Shown: positions 52,276 through 60,904 of the stretch, piece after piece
How the letters are laid out: the number at the start of each line of letters is the position of its first letter
Position numbering within the stretch: the stretch's first letter is position 1
NCBI GenBank assembly: GCA_963840275.1
Contig: CAWIYK010000005.1
Span: forward strand, 1,426,001-1,490,000
DNA length: 64,000 nt
Direction: 5' to 3'
Source: Actinophytocola sp963840275
Lineage (GTDB): Bacteria > Actinomycetota > Actinomycetes > Mycobacteriales > Pseudonocardiaceae
The notes under the pieces: model-generated
What the model saw: only the letters and a program-made list of their open reading frames with translations
What the model was told of the DNA's origin: nothing
Database searches by the model: none
Made by a program: the position numbers and the translations under genes

Positions 52276-52753
52276 CACCCGGGCGCCAGCACAGCGCCGG
52301 GTCGGGGTGGTCGTCGAAGCCGAGCGCGCGGTAGAGCGGCTCGCCGTCGTGGGACGCGTACAGGTCGACCCGCGCGGCCCCGCGTGCCGAGAACCAGTCG
52401 AGCAGCCCGCGCATGATCGCGCGGCTGTGGCCCTTGCGCCGGTGCGCCGGGTCGGTGACCACGCCGATCACGTGTCCGATCCGGCCGTTGCGCAGGTGCG
52501 GGCCGGGCAGCCGCCGCTCGACGAAGCCGATGCCGCAGGCGGCGAGCCCACCACGCGGCTCGTCGACCACGAGGATCCGCGCGTCGTCATCGGTCAGCTG
52601 CTCCGCCAGCACGTCGGCGAGTGCGACCCGCCAGTCTTCCGCCGGGTCCGCCGCGGGGTTGAAGAAGTCGCCGCCGAGCGTCTCGAACAGCAGTGCGCGC
52701 AGCCGCACGAGCTCCGCGACGTCGTCCGGCCCAGCTCGTCTCACACGTGACAT
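52259..52753 (-). CDS. GNAT family N-acetyltransferase
   Basis: 164 residues. GNAT acetyl-CoA loop in IGVVTDPAHRRKGHSRAIM (RRKGHS), and the C-terminal block ASHDGEPLYRALGFDDHPDPALCWRP. The N-terminus RRAGPDDVAELVRLRALLFETLGG is typical. Substrate unknown. Single gene; a short AT-containing stretch before the ATG (TTACATG) suggests a near-leaderless transcript. Confidence 0.9.
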   Translation of the reverse strand: MSRVRRAGPDDVAELVRLRALLFETLGGDFFNPAADPAEDWRVALADVLAEQLTDDDARILVVDEPRGGLAACGIGFVERRLPGPHLRNGRIGHVIGVVTDPAHRRKGHSRAIMRGLLDWFSARGAARVDLYASHDGEPLYRALGFDDHPDPALCWRPGVTPSR

Positions 52754-52786
52754 GTAATGACCCTATCGCGGATCAGCCACTTACAG

Positions 52787-53872
52787 TCACTCGTATTCGA
52801 CGCTCGCGCTCGTGGCGCCACGCAGTCCGGCCAGCAGTTCGGCCTCGGCCTGGATCGCGGTGCGGACCGCGGCCGTGAGCGTGCCGAACGGGGTGACCGT
52901 CAGCGCCATCCTGGCCTTGGTCGACTTCGCGGTGCGCCACACGCCGACCACCTCGCCGCCCGCGAGCACCGCGCCGGGGTTGCCGAGGATCCGCCACAGC
53001 GCCTTGCGTTCCTTCGCTCCCGGCACCAGCAGCTCCCGGTCGCGCAGCTGCAGCAGCGGGTCGAAGGCCGGCAGCAGCCGGACCAGGTCCGGCGCGGGCG
53101 CCGCACGCAGCGCCGGCAGGTCCTCCTCCGGCAGGTACGCGGTCCTGGCGCCGACGGTCACCGGCACGAGACCGGTCGGCCACATCCGCTTCGCCTCCGC
53201 CTGCGTCGTGGCGAGGTACCCGGCGGCCTCCGCGACCGTCGCGGGTCCGTGCAGCCGCAGGTACGCGCGGATCACCCGCTCGGCGCCCGTGGTCGACGCC
53301 GGGAGCGGCGCGCGGTCGGGCACCGGCGTCAGCACGGTCGGACGCGAACCCGGCACCAGAGCCACCCCGGCCGCGAGCCCCACCGACTGGAACAGCGTGT
53401 TGTACACATGCGTCGCCTCGCACCCCCGGCACCCGTAGGCGTACTCCGATGGCAGCGCCGCGGTGATGGCCGTGCTCACCGCGCCCTTCTCCATCGGTGC
53501 CGTGACGATCTCCCGCAGCGCCGCCGCGGTCGTCGCGAACGCCGTCAGCCCGCCGATCCCGGCCCGGCGCAGCACCGTGCCCTCGCCGCCGAGCCGCGCG
53601 AGGCCGTCCGCGTCGCCGCGCGGCCACAGCTCGCCGGCCAACCGGTCCACATCGGACCGGCGCAGCAGGTGCGGGGCGCCGCGGAAGGACCACACGGTGA
53701 CGGTGTCCACCGCCGGGTCGGCGCCCCTGGCCGCGAACACCTGCCGCACGGCCGGCACCGACGTGTGCTGGACACCGAGGTCGAGGAACCCGGGCGCGTC
53801 GTCGAACCGGTGCAGCCCGTGCGCCTGGATCCGGTAGGCCAGCACCTGTTCGCGATCGACCGACTCAGTCAC
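52787..53872 (-). CDS. HTH_42 winged-helix protein, second paralogue
   Basis: 361 residues from GTG 53872. Same superfamily as 41637-42737: winged-helix units and a C-terminal beta domain (RKALWRILGNPGAVLAGGEVVGVWR). At the loop that carries QxQ in AlkZ-type proteins, this one reads VQHTSVP, so the second Gln is replaced by Thr. It could be a glycosylase with altered chemistry or a DNA-binding protein only. Nine bp downstream of the sucrase-ferredoxin gene on the same strand, so probably operonic. Confidence 0.85.
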   Translation of the reverse strand: MTESVDREQVLAYRIQAHGLHRFDDAPGFLDLGVQHTSVPAVRQVFAARGADPAVDTVTVWSFRGAPHLLRRSDVDRLAGELWPRGDADGLARLGGEGTVLRRAGIGGLTAFATTAAALREIVTAPMEKGAVSTAITAALPSEYAYGCRGCEATHVYNTLFQSVGLAAGVALVPGSRPTVLTPVPDRAPLPASTTGAERVIRAYLRLHGPATVAEAAGYLATTQAEAKRMWPTGLVPVTVGARTAYLPEEDLPALRAAPAPDLVRLLPAFDPLLQLRDRELLVPGAKERKALWRILGNPGAVLAGGEVVGVWRTAKSTKARMALTVTPFGTLTAAVRTAIQAEAELLAGLRGATSASVEYE

Positions 53873-53881
53873 GCGCCGACA

Positions 53882-54793
53882 CTACGGCCGAACCGATACG
53901 GCCTCCAGCGCGACCGCGGGTGTGGGCTGTGCCGTGCAGCTCGCGGCCCGCGCGGCCGCCACCTCGCGTTCGACGACCGCGACCCGCCAGCTCCGGCCGT
54001 CCACATGCGACACCTGGGCGAGCCAGCCGCCCTCGACCGGCGCGTCGACGCCGGAGACGGTCAGCGCGTCCGGATCGCGCACCCCGATCGCCGACCGCAC
54101 CGCCAGCTCGGCCACCTGACCGGCCGCCGGCCACGTCGACCGGCCCCGGCAGTCCACGTCGACCGGGCCGCCGGCCAGCAGCCGGGCCGCCGACGACTCG
54201 GTCAACCGGCCGTAGGAGTAGCCGGTCGGCAGGAACACCGCGGTCGGCGAGAACCGGTGCCCGCCGATGTGCGTGCACTCCCACACCCGGTCGCCGTGGG
54301 TGGCCGCGAGCGCCGCCGCGAGGGGCCGGCCGAGCAGCGCGCAGCACACGTCCCGGCGGCCGTTCGTGCACACCAGCAGCAGCGGGTCGGACACCGGCGT
54401 GCCGAGCAGCCCCGGGGTGCCGGCCCCGGCGCGGGCGAAGTCGAGGTCGAGCAGCTCCTTGGGGTCGGCCACCGACGTGCGCTCCAGCCAGGTCCGGCCG
54501 GGCATGGTGTGCGCGAGGTACACGGTCCGGGGGACCGGGCGGTGCCGGTCCGGGTGGCTGCCCGGCCTGCGGATCAGCACGATGCGGACCCCGGTGCCCG
54601 CCGACAGCGCGGCGAGCTCGCGGGCGACGCCGTCGTCGAGGTGGCTGGCCGACAGCGCGTCGCGGCCCCACGGGCCCGGCTGCTCGATCGCGAGCCACGA
54701 CCGCGCGGTCGCCGCCGTGCCCGCGAGCGGCTCCCCGAGCGCGTCGGCCAGCGCCGCGCACCTCGGGCTCTCCGCCGACCGGTTCGCATCCAT
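53882..54793 (-). CDS. sucrase/ferredoxin-like protein
   Basis: 303 residues from ATG 54793. The [2Fe-2S] thioredoxin-like pattern is visible: an N-terminal Cys region (ESPRCAALADALGEPLAGTA), CTNGRRDVCCALLGRPLA near residue 160 and ECTHIGGHRFSPTAVFLPTGYSYGRL, the family's hallmark block. Such proteins bind a 2Fe-2S cluster through Cys/His ligands. Physiological role unknown. First gene of a pair with the HTH_42 protein. Confidence 0.9.
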   Translation of the reverse strand: MDANRSAESPRCAALADALGEPLAGTAATARSWLAIEQPGPWGRDALSASHLDDGVARELAALSAGTGVRIVLIRRPGSHPDRHRPVPRTVYLAHTMPGRTWLERTSVADPKELLDLDFARAGAGTPGLLGTPVSDPLLLVCTNGRRDVCCALLGRPLAAALAATHGDRVWECTHIGGHRFSPTAVFLPTGYSYGRLTESSAARLLAGGPVDVDCRGRSTWPAAGQVAELAVRSAIGVRDPDALTVSGVDAPVEGGWLAQVSHVDGRSWRVAVVEREVAAARAASCTAQPTPAVALEAVSVRP

Positions 54794-54944
54794 CGACACC
54801 AGAGTCTCACGACCGGTACCGCCAAGGGTGTGGTGCTCCCGGTCGCGTCGAGTGAAAGTCAACCGACTCGTTCCCCGCGCGACTCAGCCACCAGCAGAAC
54901 GTCCGCGCGATAAGTCGGTGTGGCTCCTGCCTAGGGTGGGACTC

Positions 54945-56663
54945 ATGCGCCTGAAGGTTCCCTACGCCGACCCAGGCGTGCCCGACGCGCGCGGTCCGTG
55001 GCGGTACCTGTGGTGGCTGGTGAAGCGGCAGCGCGGCCGGGTGCTGCTCGGCGCGACGTTCGGCACCACGTGGATGGTCCTGCTGATGCTGCCGCCCTAC
55101 CTGATGGCCAGGGCCATCGACGACGGCCTGCGCACCAAGGACCTCGGCATGCTCGGCTTCTGGGTGGGGGCGATCGCCGTGTCCGGTGCGGCCAACTCTG
55201 CGATCGGCATCCTGCGCCACCGCACCATGACGTTCATCCGCAACGACGCCGGCTACCGGACCGTGCAGGTGGTCGTGCGCCACGCCGTCCGGGTCGGCGC
55301 CGAGCTGCCGCGCCGCGTCACCTCCGGCGAGGTCGTGAGCATCGGCGCCACCGACCTCGACCGGATCAGCCGCACCATGACCTCCACCGGCCCCGGCGTC
55401 GGCGCGATCATCACCTACGCGGTGGTGGCGGTGCTGCTGGTGTCGATCTCCCCGCTGCTCGCCGCCGTCGTGCTGGTCGGCGTGCCCCTGTTCGTGCTGT
55501 CGATCGGGCCGCTGCTCAACCGGCTGCGCAGCACCGAGAGCACCTACCGCGAACACCAGGGCGCGCTCACCGCCCGAGCCGGCGACATCGTGGCCGGCCT
55601 GCGGGTGCTGTGCGGCATCGGCGGCAAGGACCGCTTCGCGGAGCGCTACCGGCGCGGCTCGCAGGACCTGCGCGTCGAGGGCTACCGGGTGGGCTCGGTC
55701 GCGAGCTGGATCGAGGGCGTCGCGATGGGCCTGCCGAGCCTGTTCCTCGCGGCGGTCACCTGGCTCGCCGCCCGCATGACCGCCGCGGGGGAGATCACCG
55801 TCGGCGAGATGGTCGCCGTGTACGGCTACGTCGCCGTGCTCGCGACACCGGTGTTCTTCCTCATCGAGGGCGCGCAGGACATCAGCAGGGGGCTGGTCGC
55901 CGCCCGGCGGGTGGTCAACGTCCTCACCCTGACCCCGGCGGTCGAGGACAAGTCGGTCGTACCGGCGCCGGCCGGGCCTGCGGACCTGCACGACCCCGCC
56001 TCCGGGCTGACCGTGCGGCCCGGCGAGCTGCTCGCGGTCGCCGCCGCGACCCCGGCCGACGCGACCGTGCTGGTCGACCGGCTCGGCCGCTACACCGACT
56101 CGGACGTCACCTGGGGCGGTGTGCCGCTGTCCGACGTGCCGCTGCCGGCCGTGCGGGAACGGATCCTCGTCGCCGACAACGACGCGTACCTGTTCGCCGG
56201 CGCGCTCCGGGAGACCGTCGCCGCCCACGACCACACCGACGACGCTGCCGTCACCGCGGCGGTGCGGGTGGCGATGGCCGAGGACGTGGTCGCGGCGCTG
56301 CCCGAGGGGCTCGGGTCGTTCGTCGAGGCGCAGGGCCGGTCGCTGTCCGGCGGGCAGCGCCAGCGGCTGCGGCTGGTGCGCGCGCTGCTCGCCGACCCCG
56401 AGGTGCTGGTGCTGGTCGAGCCGACCTCGGCGGTCGACGCGCACACCGAGTCGGTGGTGGCGCAGCGGCTGCACGAGGCGCGCCTCGGCCGCACGACCGT
56501 GGTGGTCGGGACCTCGCCGCTGCTGCTCGACCGCGCCGACCGGGTCGCCTACCTGGTCGAGGGCCGCGTCGTCGCCACCGGCAGTCACGCCGACCTGCTC
56601 GCCACCGAGCCGGGATACCGGGCGCTCGCGTTCCGGGGCAGCGACGAGGAGCTGGTGCAGTGA
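54945..56663 (+). CDS. ABC exporter subunit 1 with degenerate Walker A
   Basis: 572 residues from ATG 54945. Six membrane helices (about 35-310), then an ATPase domain. The signature LSGGQRQR is intact, but the Walker A position reads AVAAATPADATVL with no GxxGxGK(S/T). Walker B is LVLVEPTSAVD, with Val in place of Asp; the Glu is kept. The H-loop position reads GTSPLLL rather than AHRL. It cannot hydrolyse ATP at its own site, but it can offer its signature to a partner. The partner gene starts inside this gene's stop (GTGA). Confidence 0.92.
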   Translation: MRLKVPYADPGVPDARGPWRYLWWLVKRQRGRVLLGATFGTTWMVLLMLPPYLMARAIDDGLRTKDLGMLGFWVGAIAVSGAANSAIGILRHRTMTFIRNDAGYRTVQVVVRHAVRVGAELPRRVTSGEVVSIGATDLDRISRTMTSTGPGVGAIITYAVVAVLLVSISPLLAAVVLVGVPLFVLSIGPLLNRLRSTESTYREHQGALTARAGDIVAGLRVLCGIGGKDRFAERYRRGSQDLRVEGYRVGSVASWIEGVAMGLPSLFLAAVTWLAARMTAAGEITVGEMVAVYGYVAVLATPVFFLIEGAQDISRGLVAARRVVNVLTLTPAVEDKSVVPAPAGPADLHDPASGLTVRPGELLAVAAATPADATVLVDRLGRYTDSDVTWGGVPLSDVPLPAVRERILVADNDAYLFAGALRETVAAHDHTDDAAVTAAVRVAMAEDVVAALPEGLGSFVEAQGRSLSGGQRQRLRLVRALLADPEVLVLVEPTSAVDAHTESVVAQRLHEARLGRTTVVVGTSPLLLDRADRVAYLVEGRVVATGSHADLLATEPGYRALAFRGSDEELVQ

Positions 56664-58402
56664 GTGAGGGGTGGCGGCTGCCGGTCGCCGACGCTCGGGG
56701 GGTACGGCGGGCGAGCTGGGACCTGGTGCGTGCCGACCGCGGCGGGACCGTGCTGGTGGTGCTGACGAACTGCCTCGCCGCCGCGGCCGCGCTCGGCGCC
56801 CCGTGGCTGATCGGCCGGATCGTCAACCACGTCGAGTCCGGCCGGCCGGACATGTCGACCGTCAACGTGCTGGCCGCCGGCATCGTCGGCTTCGCGGTCG
56901 CCCACATGCTGCTGACCCGCTTCGCCAGGTACTTCGCGCACCGCTTCGCCGAGCGGTCCCTGGCTCGGCTGCGGGAGGAGTTCGTCGACCGGACCCTCGC
57001 GCTGCCGACCTCGGTGGTCGAACGCGCCGGCACCGGCGACCTGATGTCGCGGACCACCGGCGACGTGGCCACGGTCGGCGGCGCGCTGCGCGACGCGGCC
57101 CGCGAGGTGTTCGTCGGCGGACTGCAGGCGGTCCTGATCTTCGGCGCGATGGCCCTGCTCAGCCCGTTGCTCGCGCTGTCCGCCCTGGTCGGCATCTCCG
57201 GTCTGTGGTTCGCCGGCAAGTGGTACCTGGCGCGTGCGCGAACCGCGTACCTCGCGGAGGGCACGGCGAGCTCGGACCTGTCCGAGTCGATCGCCGCGAC
57301 CGTGGAGGGCGCGCGGGCGGTCGAGGCGTTCGACCTCGGCGCGCGACGCGTCGCCGACGCCGACGACCGGGTCGCCGAGGGCTTCCGGACGAAGGTGCGG
57401 ACGCTGTTCCTGCGCAGCGTGCTGTTCCCGATGGTCGACTTCGCGAACGTCATGGCGATGATCGTGGTCCTGATGGCCGGCGGCGTGCTGTACACACAGG
57501 ACATGGTCAGCCTCGGCGCCGTGGTGTCGTCGAGCCTGTACGCGATGCAGCTCGTCGAGCCGATCAACCGGGTGCTGATGTACGTCGAGAACCTGCAGCG
57601 CGCCGGGGCGTCGATGGCACGCATCCAGGGCGTCGGCGAGGTCGCGGCCGCACCGGTCGGCGACGCGGCGCCGCGCGACGACCGGCTCGAGGTGCGGGGT
57701 GTGCGGTACGCCTACAGCGCGGAGCGGGACGTGCTGCACGGCGTGGACCTGTCGGTGCTGCCGGGGGAGCGACTCGCGATCGTCGGGCCGTCCGGCGCCG
57801 GCAAGACGACGCTCGGGCGGCTGATGGCCGGGGTCGACGCGCCGCGGCAGGGCCGCATCACGGTCGGCGGCGCGCCGGTAGCGCTGCTGTCCCCGGACGA
57901 GCTGCGGCGACGGATCGTGCTGGTGACCCAGGAGCACCACGTGTTCATCGGGTCCGTGCGGGACAACCTGGCGATCGCGTCACCGACCGCCGGCGACGAG
58001 GAGATGCTCGCGGCGCTGGCCGCCGTCGACGCCGCCTGGATCCGCGAGCTGCCCACCGGCCTGGACACCCAGCTCGGCGCGAACGCCGCCACCCTCGACG
58101 CGCCGCAGGCACAGCAGCTCGCTCTTGCCAGAGTCGTACTGGCCGACCCGCACACGGTGATCCTCGACGAGGCCACCGCGCTGCTCGACCCGGCGACCGC
58201 GCGGCACGCGGAACGGGCGATGGCCGCGGTGCTCAGCGGTCGCACCGTCATCGCCATCGCGCACCGGCTGCACACCGCCCACTACGCCGACCGCGTCGCC
58301 GTGATGGCCGGCGGCCGGATCACCGAGCTGGGCAGCCACGACGAGCTGGTCGCGGCGGGCGGCGAGTACGCGTCGCTGTGGCGCCACTGGCACGGCGCCT
58401 GA
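56660..58402 (+). CDS. ABC exporter subunit 2 with degenerate signature motif
   Basis: 580 residues from GTG 56660. Six membrane helices (about 30-310), then an ATPase domain. Walker A GPSGAGKTT, Q-loop LVTQEHHVF, Walker B VILDEAT and the H-loop AHRLHT are intact. The signature reads LDAPQAQQ instead of LSGGQ. Paired with subunit 1, one composite ATP site is complete (this Walker A with the LSGGQ of subunit 1), and the other lacks both elements. This is a heterodimeric exporter with a single active site. Cargo unknown. Confidence 0.93.
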   Translation: MSEGWRLPVADARGVRRASWDLVRADRGGTVLVVLTNCLAAAAALGAPWLIGRIVNHVESGRPDMSTVNVLAAGIVGFAVAHMLLTRFARYFAHRFAERSLARLREEFVDRTLALPTSVVERAGTGDLMSRTTGDVATVGGALRDAAREVFVGGLQAVLIFGAMALLSPLLALSALVGISGLWFAGKWYLARARTAYLAEGTASSDLSESIAATVEGARAVEAFDLGARRVADADDRVAEGFRTKVRTLFLRSVLFPMVDFANVMAMIVVLMAGGVLYTQDMVSLGAVVSSSLYAMQLVEPINRVLMYVENLQRAGASMARIQGVGEVAAAPVGDAAPRDDRLEVRGVRYAYSAERDVLHGVDLSVLPGERLAIVGPSGAGKTTLGRLMAGVDAPRQGRITVGGAPVALLSPDELRRRIVLVTQEHHVFIGSVRDNLAIASPTAGDEEMLAALAAVDAAWIRELPTGLDTQLGANAATLDAPQAQQLALARVVLADPHTVILDEATALLDPATARHAERAMAAVLSGRTVIAIAHRLHTAHYADRVAVMAGGRITELGSHDELVAAGGEYASLWRHWHGA

Positions 58403-58404
58403 CG

Positions 58405-58416
58405 ATACGGCCGTAT
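58405..58416. promoter_or_regulatory. 12-bp perfect palindrome after the exporter operon
   Basis: The sequence atacggccgtat, 2 nt after the exporter stop codon, is a perfect palindrome. It is too short and loop-less for a good terminator, so a protein-binding site is as likely. Confidence 0.4.
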
Positions 58417-58481
58417 TGCCTTCGCGGGTCAGGTGTACCGCCGCACTCCCGACAACACGCGCAGGTCCTACGACCTGTGAA

Positions 58482-58493
58482 TCGACATGTCGA
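58482..58493. promoter_or_regulatory. 12-bp perfect palindrome near TetR remnant
   Basis: The sequence tcgacatgtcga is a perfect palindrome lying 2 nt beyond the end of the TetR-like remnant. It could be a leftover operator, or chance. Confidence 0.35.
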
Positions 58494-58495
58494 CA

Positions 58496-58600
58496 TTATG
58501 GAGCATCCGGGCCGGTCAGCCCGTTGAGCAGCAACGCGGTCAGCGTGTCCACGACCTCGTCGCCGCGCTGCGGGAACAGGCCGGCGCCGAGATCGTCACG
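58496..58600 (-). pseudogene. C-terminal fragment of a TetR-like regulator
   Basis: The minus-strand frame ends LFPQRGDEVVDTLTALLLNGLTG before a TAA at 58496-58498. This resembles the last helix of TetR-family regulators. No helix-turn-helix is found upstream in any frame; the sequence instead becomes a monooxygenase remnant on the opposite strand. The short length makes the call tentative. Confidence 0.45.
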
Positions 58601-58619
58601 GGGGAGCGGGTGGTCGGCG

Positions 58620-59176
58620 CCGACGGCATCGATCGACGCCGACCCCGGCGTGTTCGCCATGAGCCTCGGGCCCGCCGGCGCGTTCATCCACGTCGACGCC
58701 GGCGACGGCACCGTCTGGTGGTCGGCGCAGGTCGCCGAGCCGACCCCGCCCGACTTCACCACGGTCGACCTCGACCTGCTGCTGGAGCGGTACCGGCACG
58801 ACGAGCGCGCCGTCCGCGTGCTGTCGGCCGCCACCGCCATGCAGCGCCCGACGCTCGACCACGTGCTCGGCCCGCTGCCCACCTGGCGCGGCGACCGGAT
58901 CGTGCTCATCGGCGACGCCGCGCACCCGGTCGGTGTCAGCGGCTCGACGCCGCCGACACCGTCCCCGCGGCACTCGCCGCCTACGAGGACGCCCGGCGGC
59001 CGCGGATCGCGAAAATGCTCAAGACCGGGCGGGACAACCGCGCGATGAAGACCACCGGGGCGCTCCGGCGACGCGTCAACGACGCCATGATGTCGTTGGT
59101 GCTCAAGCACTTCTACGAGAAGGCCACCGGATGGCTCTACACCTACGACGTGGGGGAGCTGCCCGTGTCGGCGTAG
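58620..59176 (+). pseudogene. FAD-dependent monooxygenase remnant
   Basis: One frame reads DADPGVFAMSLGPAGAFIHVDAGDGTVWW and on to DRIVLIGDAAHPVG, the conserved second FAD block of PHBH-type monooxygenases. It then breaks near 58938-58950 and resumes in another frame with VPAALAAYEDARRPRI and a C-terminal helix ending at 59176. The N-terminal Rossmann GxGxxG region and the GQGANLALED segment are missing. So it has lost its 5' half plus about 20 internal residues. Its end overlaps the convergent WYL gene by 34 bp. Confidence 0.75.
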
Positions 59177-60108
59177 CGCGCGACCAGCTCCGCGCCCAGG
59201 CGGGCCAGCTCGGCGCGGACCTCGGGGGAGTCCTCGACCTCGATCATCGCGCCCCAACCCGCCAACGGCTGGGCGATCATCAGGGGAGTGGGCGCGGCCA
59301 GCCGGACCCGGCTCCGGCCGTCGTCGAGCGTCTCGAGAACCTCGCAGTGCCGGCCGTACTGGTCCTGCAGCACGAACACGAACCTGGTCGCGACGAGCAC
59401 CGTCGCCGATACGAGTGACCTGCGATGCTCGACCTCGGTCACCACCTGCTCCCACGCGGCGGACAGGTCGAAGTCGGCGGGCCGCTCGAACGTCTCGTCG
59501 GTCAGCTCCGGCTCGTCGATACGGTCGACCCGGAACGTCCGCTGGCCGCGTTCGGTGCCGGCGACCAGGTACCAGACGTCGTCCTTGTCGACGAGACCCC
59601 ACGGATCGACCGTCCGCACGACCCGCTCCCGACCCCGGCTCCGATATCCGAACCGGACCCGCCGTCGCCGGACCACGGCCTGCTGCAACAGCTCGACCTG
59701 GTCCGCGCGCTGCCGGGTCCGCGCACCCCAGCGGGCCGGGTCGATCACGACGGCGGTGGCGGCGGCCTCGGCGTCCGCACGGAAGGTGTCGGGGAGTGCG
59801 CGGACGAGCTTGCGCAGCGCGGCCTTGGCCTCCGGCGCGATGGCCGCCGCGGGCCCGACCAGCAGGAACAAGGCCTGAGCCTCGGTCGCCGTGAGACCGG
59901 ACAGGTCGGTTCTGGCGCCGCCGACCAGCGACCAGCCGCCACCGCGACCGGGCTGCGGGTAGACGGGGATGCCGGCGGTGGAGAGCGCCTCCAGGTCCCG
60001 CCGGGCGGTGGCGACGGAGACTTCCAGCTCCTCGGCGACCTCGGCCGCGGTCACCCGTCCACGCGACTGCATCAGAAGGAGGGTGGCGACGAGCCGGTCC
60101 GCACGCAT
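59143..60108 (-). CDS. YafY/WYL-domain transcriptional regulator
   Basis: 321 residues from ATG 60108. N-terminal helix-turn-helix (RADRLVATLLLMQSRGRVTAAEVAEELEVSVATARRDLEAL), WYL domain (DPWGLVDKDDVWYLVAGTERGQRTFRVDRI) and WCX C-terminus. It is divergent from a VOC gene, the classic arrangement in which the WYL protein controls that gene. A 7-bp inverted repeat lies between them. The frame is open 30 nt further upstream, but MRADRLVATLL is the usual family start. Confidence 0.92.
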   Translation of the reverse strand: MRADRLVATLLLMQSRGRVTAAEVAEELEVSVATARRDLEALSTAGIPVYPQPGRGGGWSLVGGARTDLSGLTATEAQALFLLVGPAAAIAPEAKAALRKLVRALPDTFRADAEAAATAVVIDPARWGARTRQRADQVELLQQAVVRRRRVRFGYRSRGRERVVRTVDPWGLVDKDDVWYLVAGTERGQRTFRVDRIDEPELTDETFERPADFDLSAAWEQVVTEVEHRRSLVSATVLVATRFVFVLQDQYGRHCEVLETLDDGRSRVRLAAPTPLMIAQPLAGWGAMIEVEDSPEVRAELARLGAELVARYADTGSSPTS

Positions 60109-60126
60109 GTTCTTCAGTGTGCCCGA

Positions 60127-60153
60127 CAAAGTGCTCAATCCGTGCGCACTTTG
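60127..60153. promoter_or_regulatory. inverted repeat between WYL regulator and VOC gene
   Basis: caaagtg (60127-60133) and cactttg (60147-60153) are perfect inverted 7-mers, 13 nt apart, and the centre contains the palindrome gtgcgcac. The site sits 18 nt from the regulator start and 47 nt from the VOC start, as expected for an operator controlling both. Confidence 0.6.
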
Positions 60154-60200
60154 GTTGCGAGAGTGGTGTCCGACAACCCGAACAGGAAGGACCCACCGCG

Positions 60201-60617
60201 ATGCTACGAGGATTCGCCACCATCAGCTTCTTCGCCGCCGACATGGCCGCCGCGCAGGCCTGGTACACCGAACTACTGGGCGTCGAGCCGTACTTCGTGC
60301 GGCCGGTCGACGGGCCGCCGGCGTACCTGGAGTACCGAATCGGCGACTATCAGGCCGAACTGGGGATCATCGACAGCCGGTACGCTCCGCACGGCGCGAA
60401 GCCGGGCCCGAGCGGCGCGGTGATGTTCTGGCACGTCGACGACCTCGACGCGACCCTCGAGCGGCTGTATGCCATGGGCGCCAAGGAACTCGAGGGCCCG
60501 ACACCGCGTGAGGCAGGTTTCGTCACCGCGTCCGTGGTGGACCCGTTCGGGAACATTCTCGGCGTCATGTACAACCCGCACTACCTACGGATCCTGGAGA
60601 CGATGTGCAGTTCTTGA
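60201..60617 (+). CDS. VOC family protein
   Basis: 138 residues from ATG 60201, with AGGAAGG upstream. A single glyoxalase/bleomycin-resistance-type domain: RGFATISFFAADMAAAQAWYTELLGVEPYF, VMFWHVDDLDATLERLYAMGAKELEGP and a SVVDPFGNILGVMYNP ending with the conserved metal-ligand region. Could be a dioxygenase, isomerase or drug-binding protein. Divergent from a WYL regulator with an inverted-repeat operator candidate. Confidence 0.9.
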   Translation: MLRGFATISFFAADMAAAQAWYTELLGVEPYFVRPVDGPPAYLEYRIGDYQAELGIIDSRYAPHGAKPGPSGAVMFWHVDDLDATLERLYAMGAKELEGPTPREAGFVTASVVDPFGNILGVMYNPHYLRILETMCSS

Positions 60618-60876
60618 TCTTGAGCGAAACCAGGGGAGTCGCGGGAGTGTGGCGGCGGACGGTCGACAGGGGGGCGAAACGGGGAACGTCCCGAGCCGCT
60701 CGTTGCGTTCTACCGCGCGGCGTCCCGAGTGGACTGTCCGCCGCCACAACCGACGTCCAGCACCGTGTTGATGAGCGTCGCCGCGGCGACGAACTTGTCG
60801 CGACAACTGGGCAACGCCGCGTCGGTGCGCACCGGGGAGACTCCGCGCACGGGTCCACAGGAGTCGATCCCGTATT

Positions 60877-60904
60877 ACTTAACATAATGTAGATTATCGA
60901 ACTT
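60877..60904 (-). other. dif: XerCD recombination site dif (candidate)
   Basis: The 28-bp site has the 11-6-11 layout of dif. On the plus strand the arms are acttaacataa (60877-60887) and ttatcgaactt (60894-60904), around the 6-bp centre tgtaga. Read on the minus strand, the XerD arm is TTATGTTAAGT, which differs from the E. coli arm TTATGTTAAAT at one position. The XerC arm, AAGTTCGATAA, keeps the ATAA end. It is intergenic and AT-rich against a GC-rich background. dif resolves chromosome dimers and marks the replication terminus. Confidence 0.85.

Noticed and set aside
54998..56663. Long alternative frame through exporter subunit 1 joined to subunit 2
   Set aside because: Only the part from GTG 56660 has homology. 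The upstream part is a +1 shadow of subunit 1.
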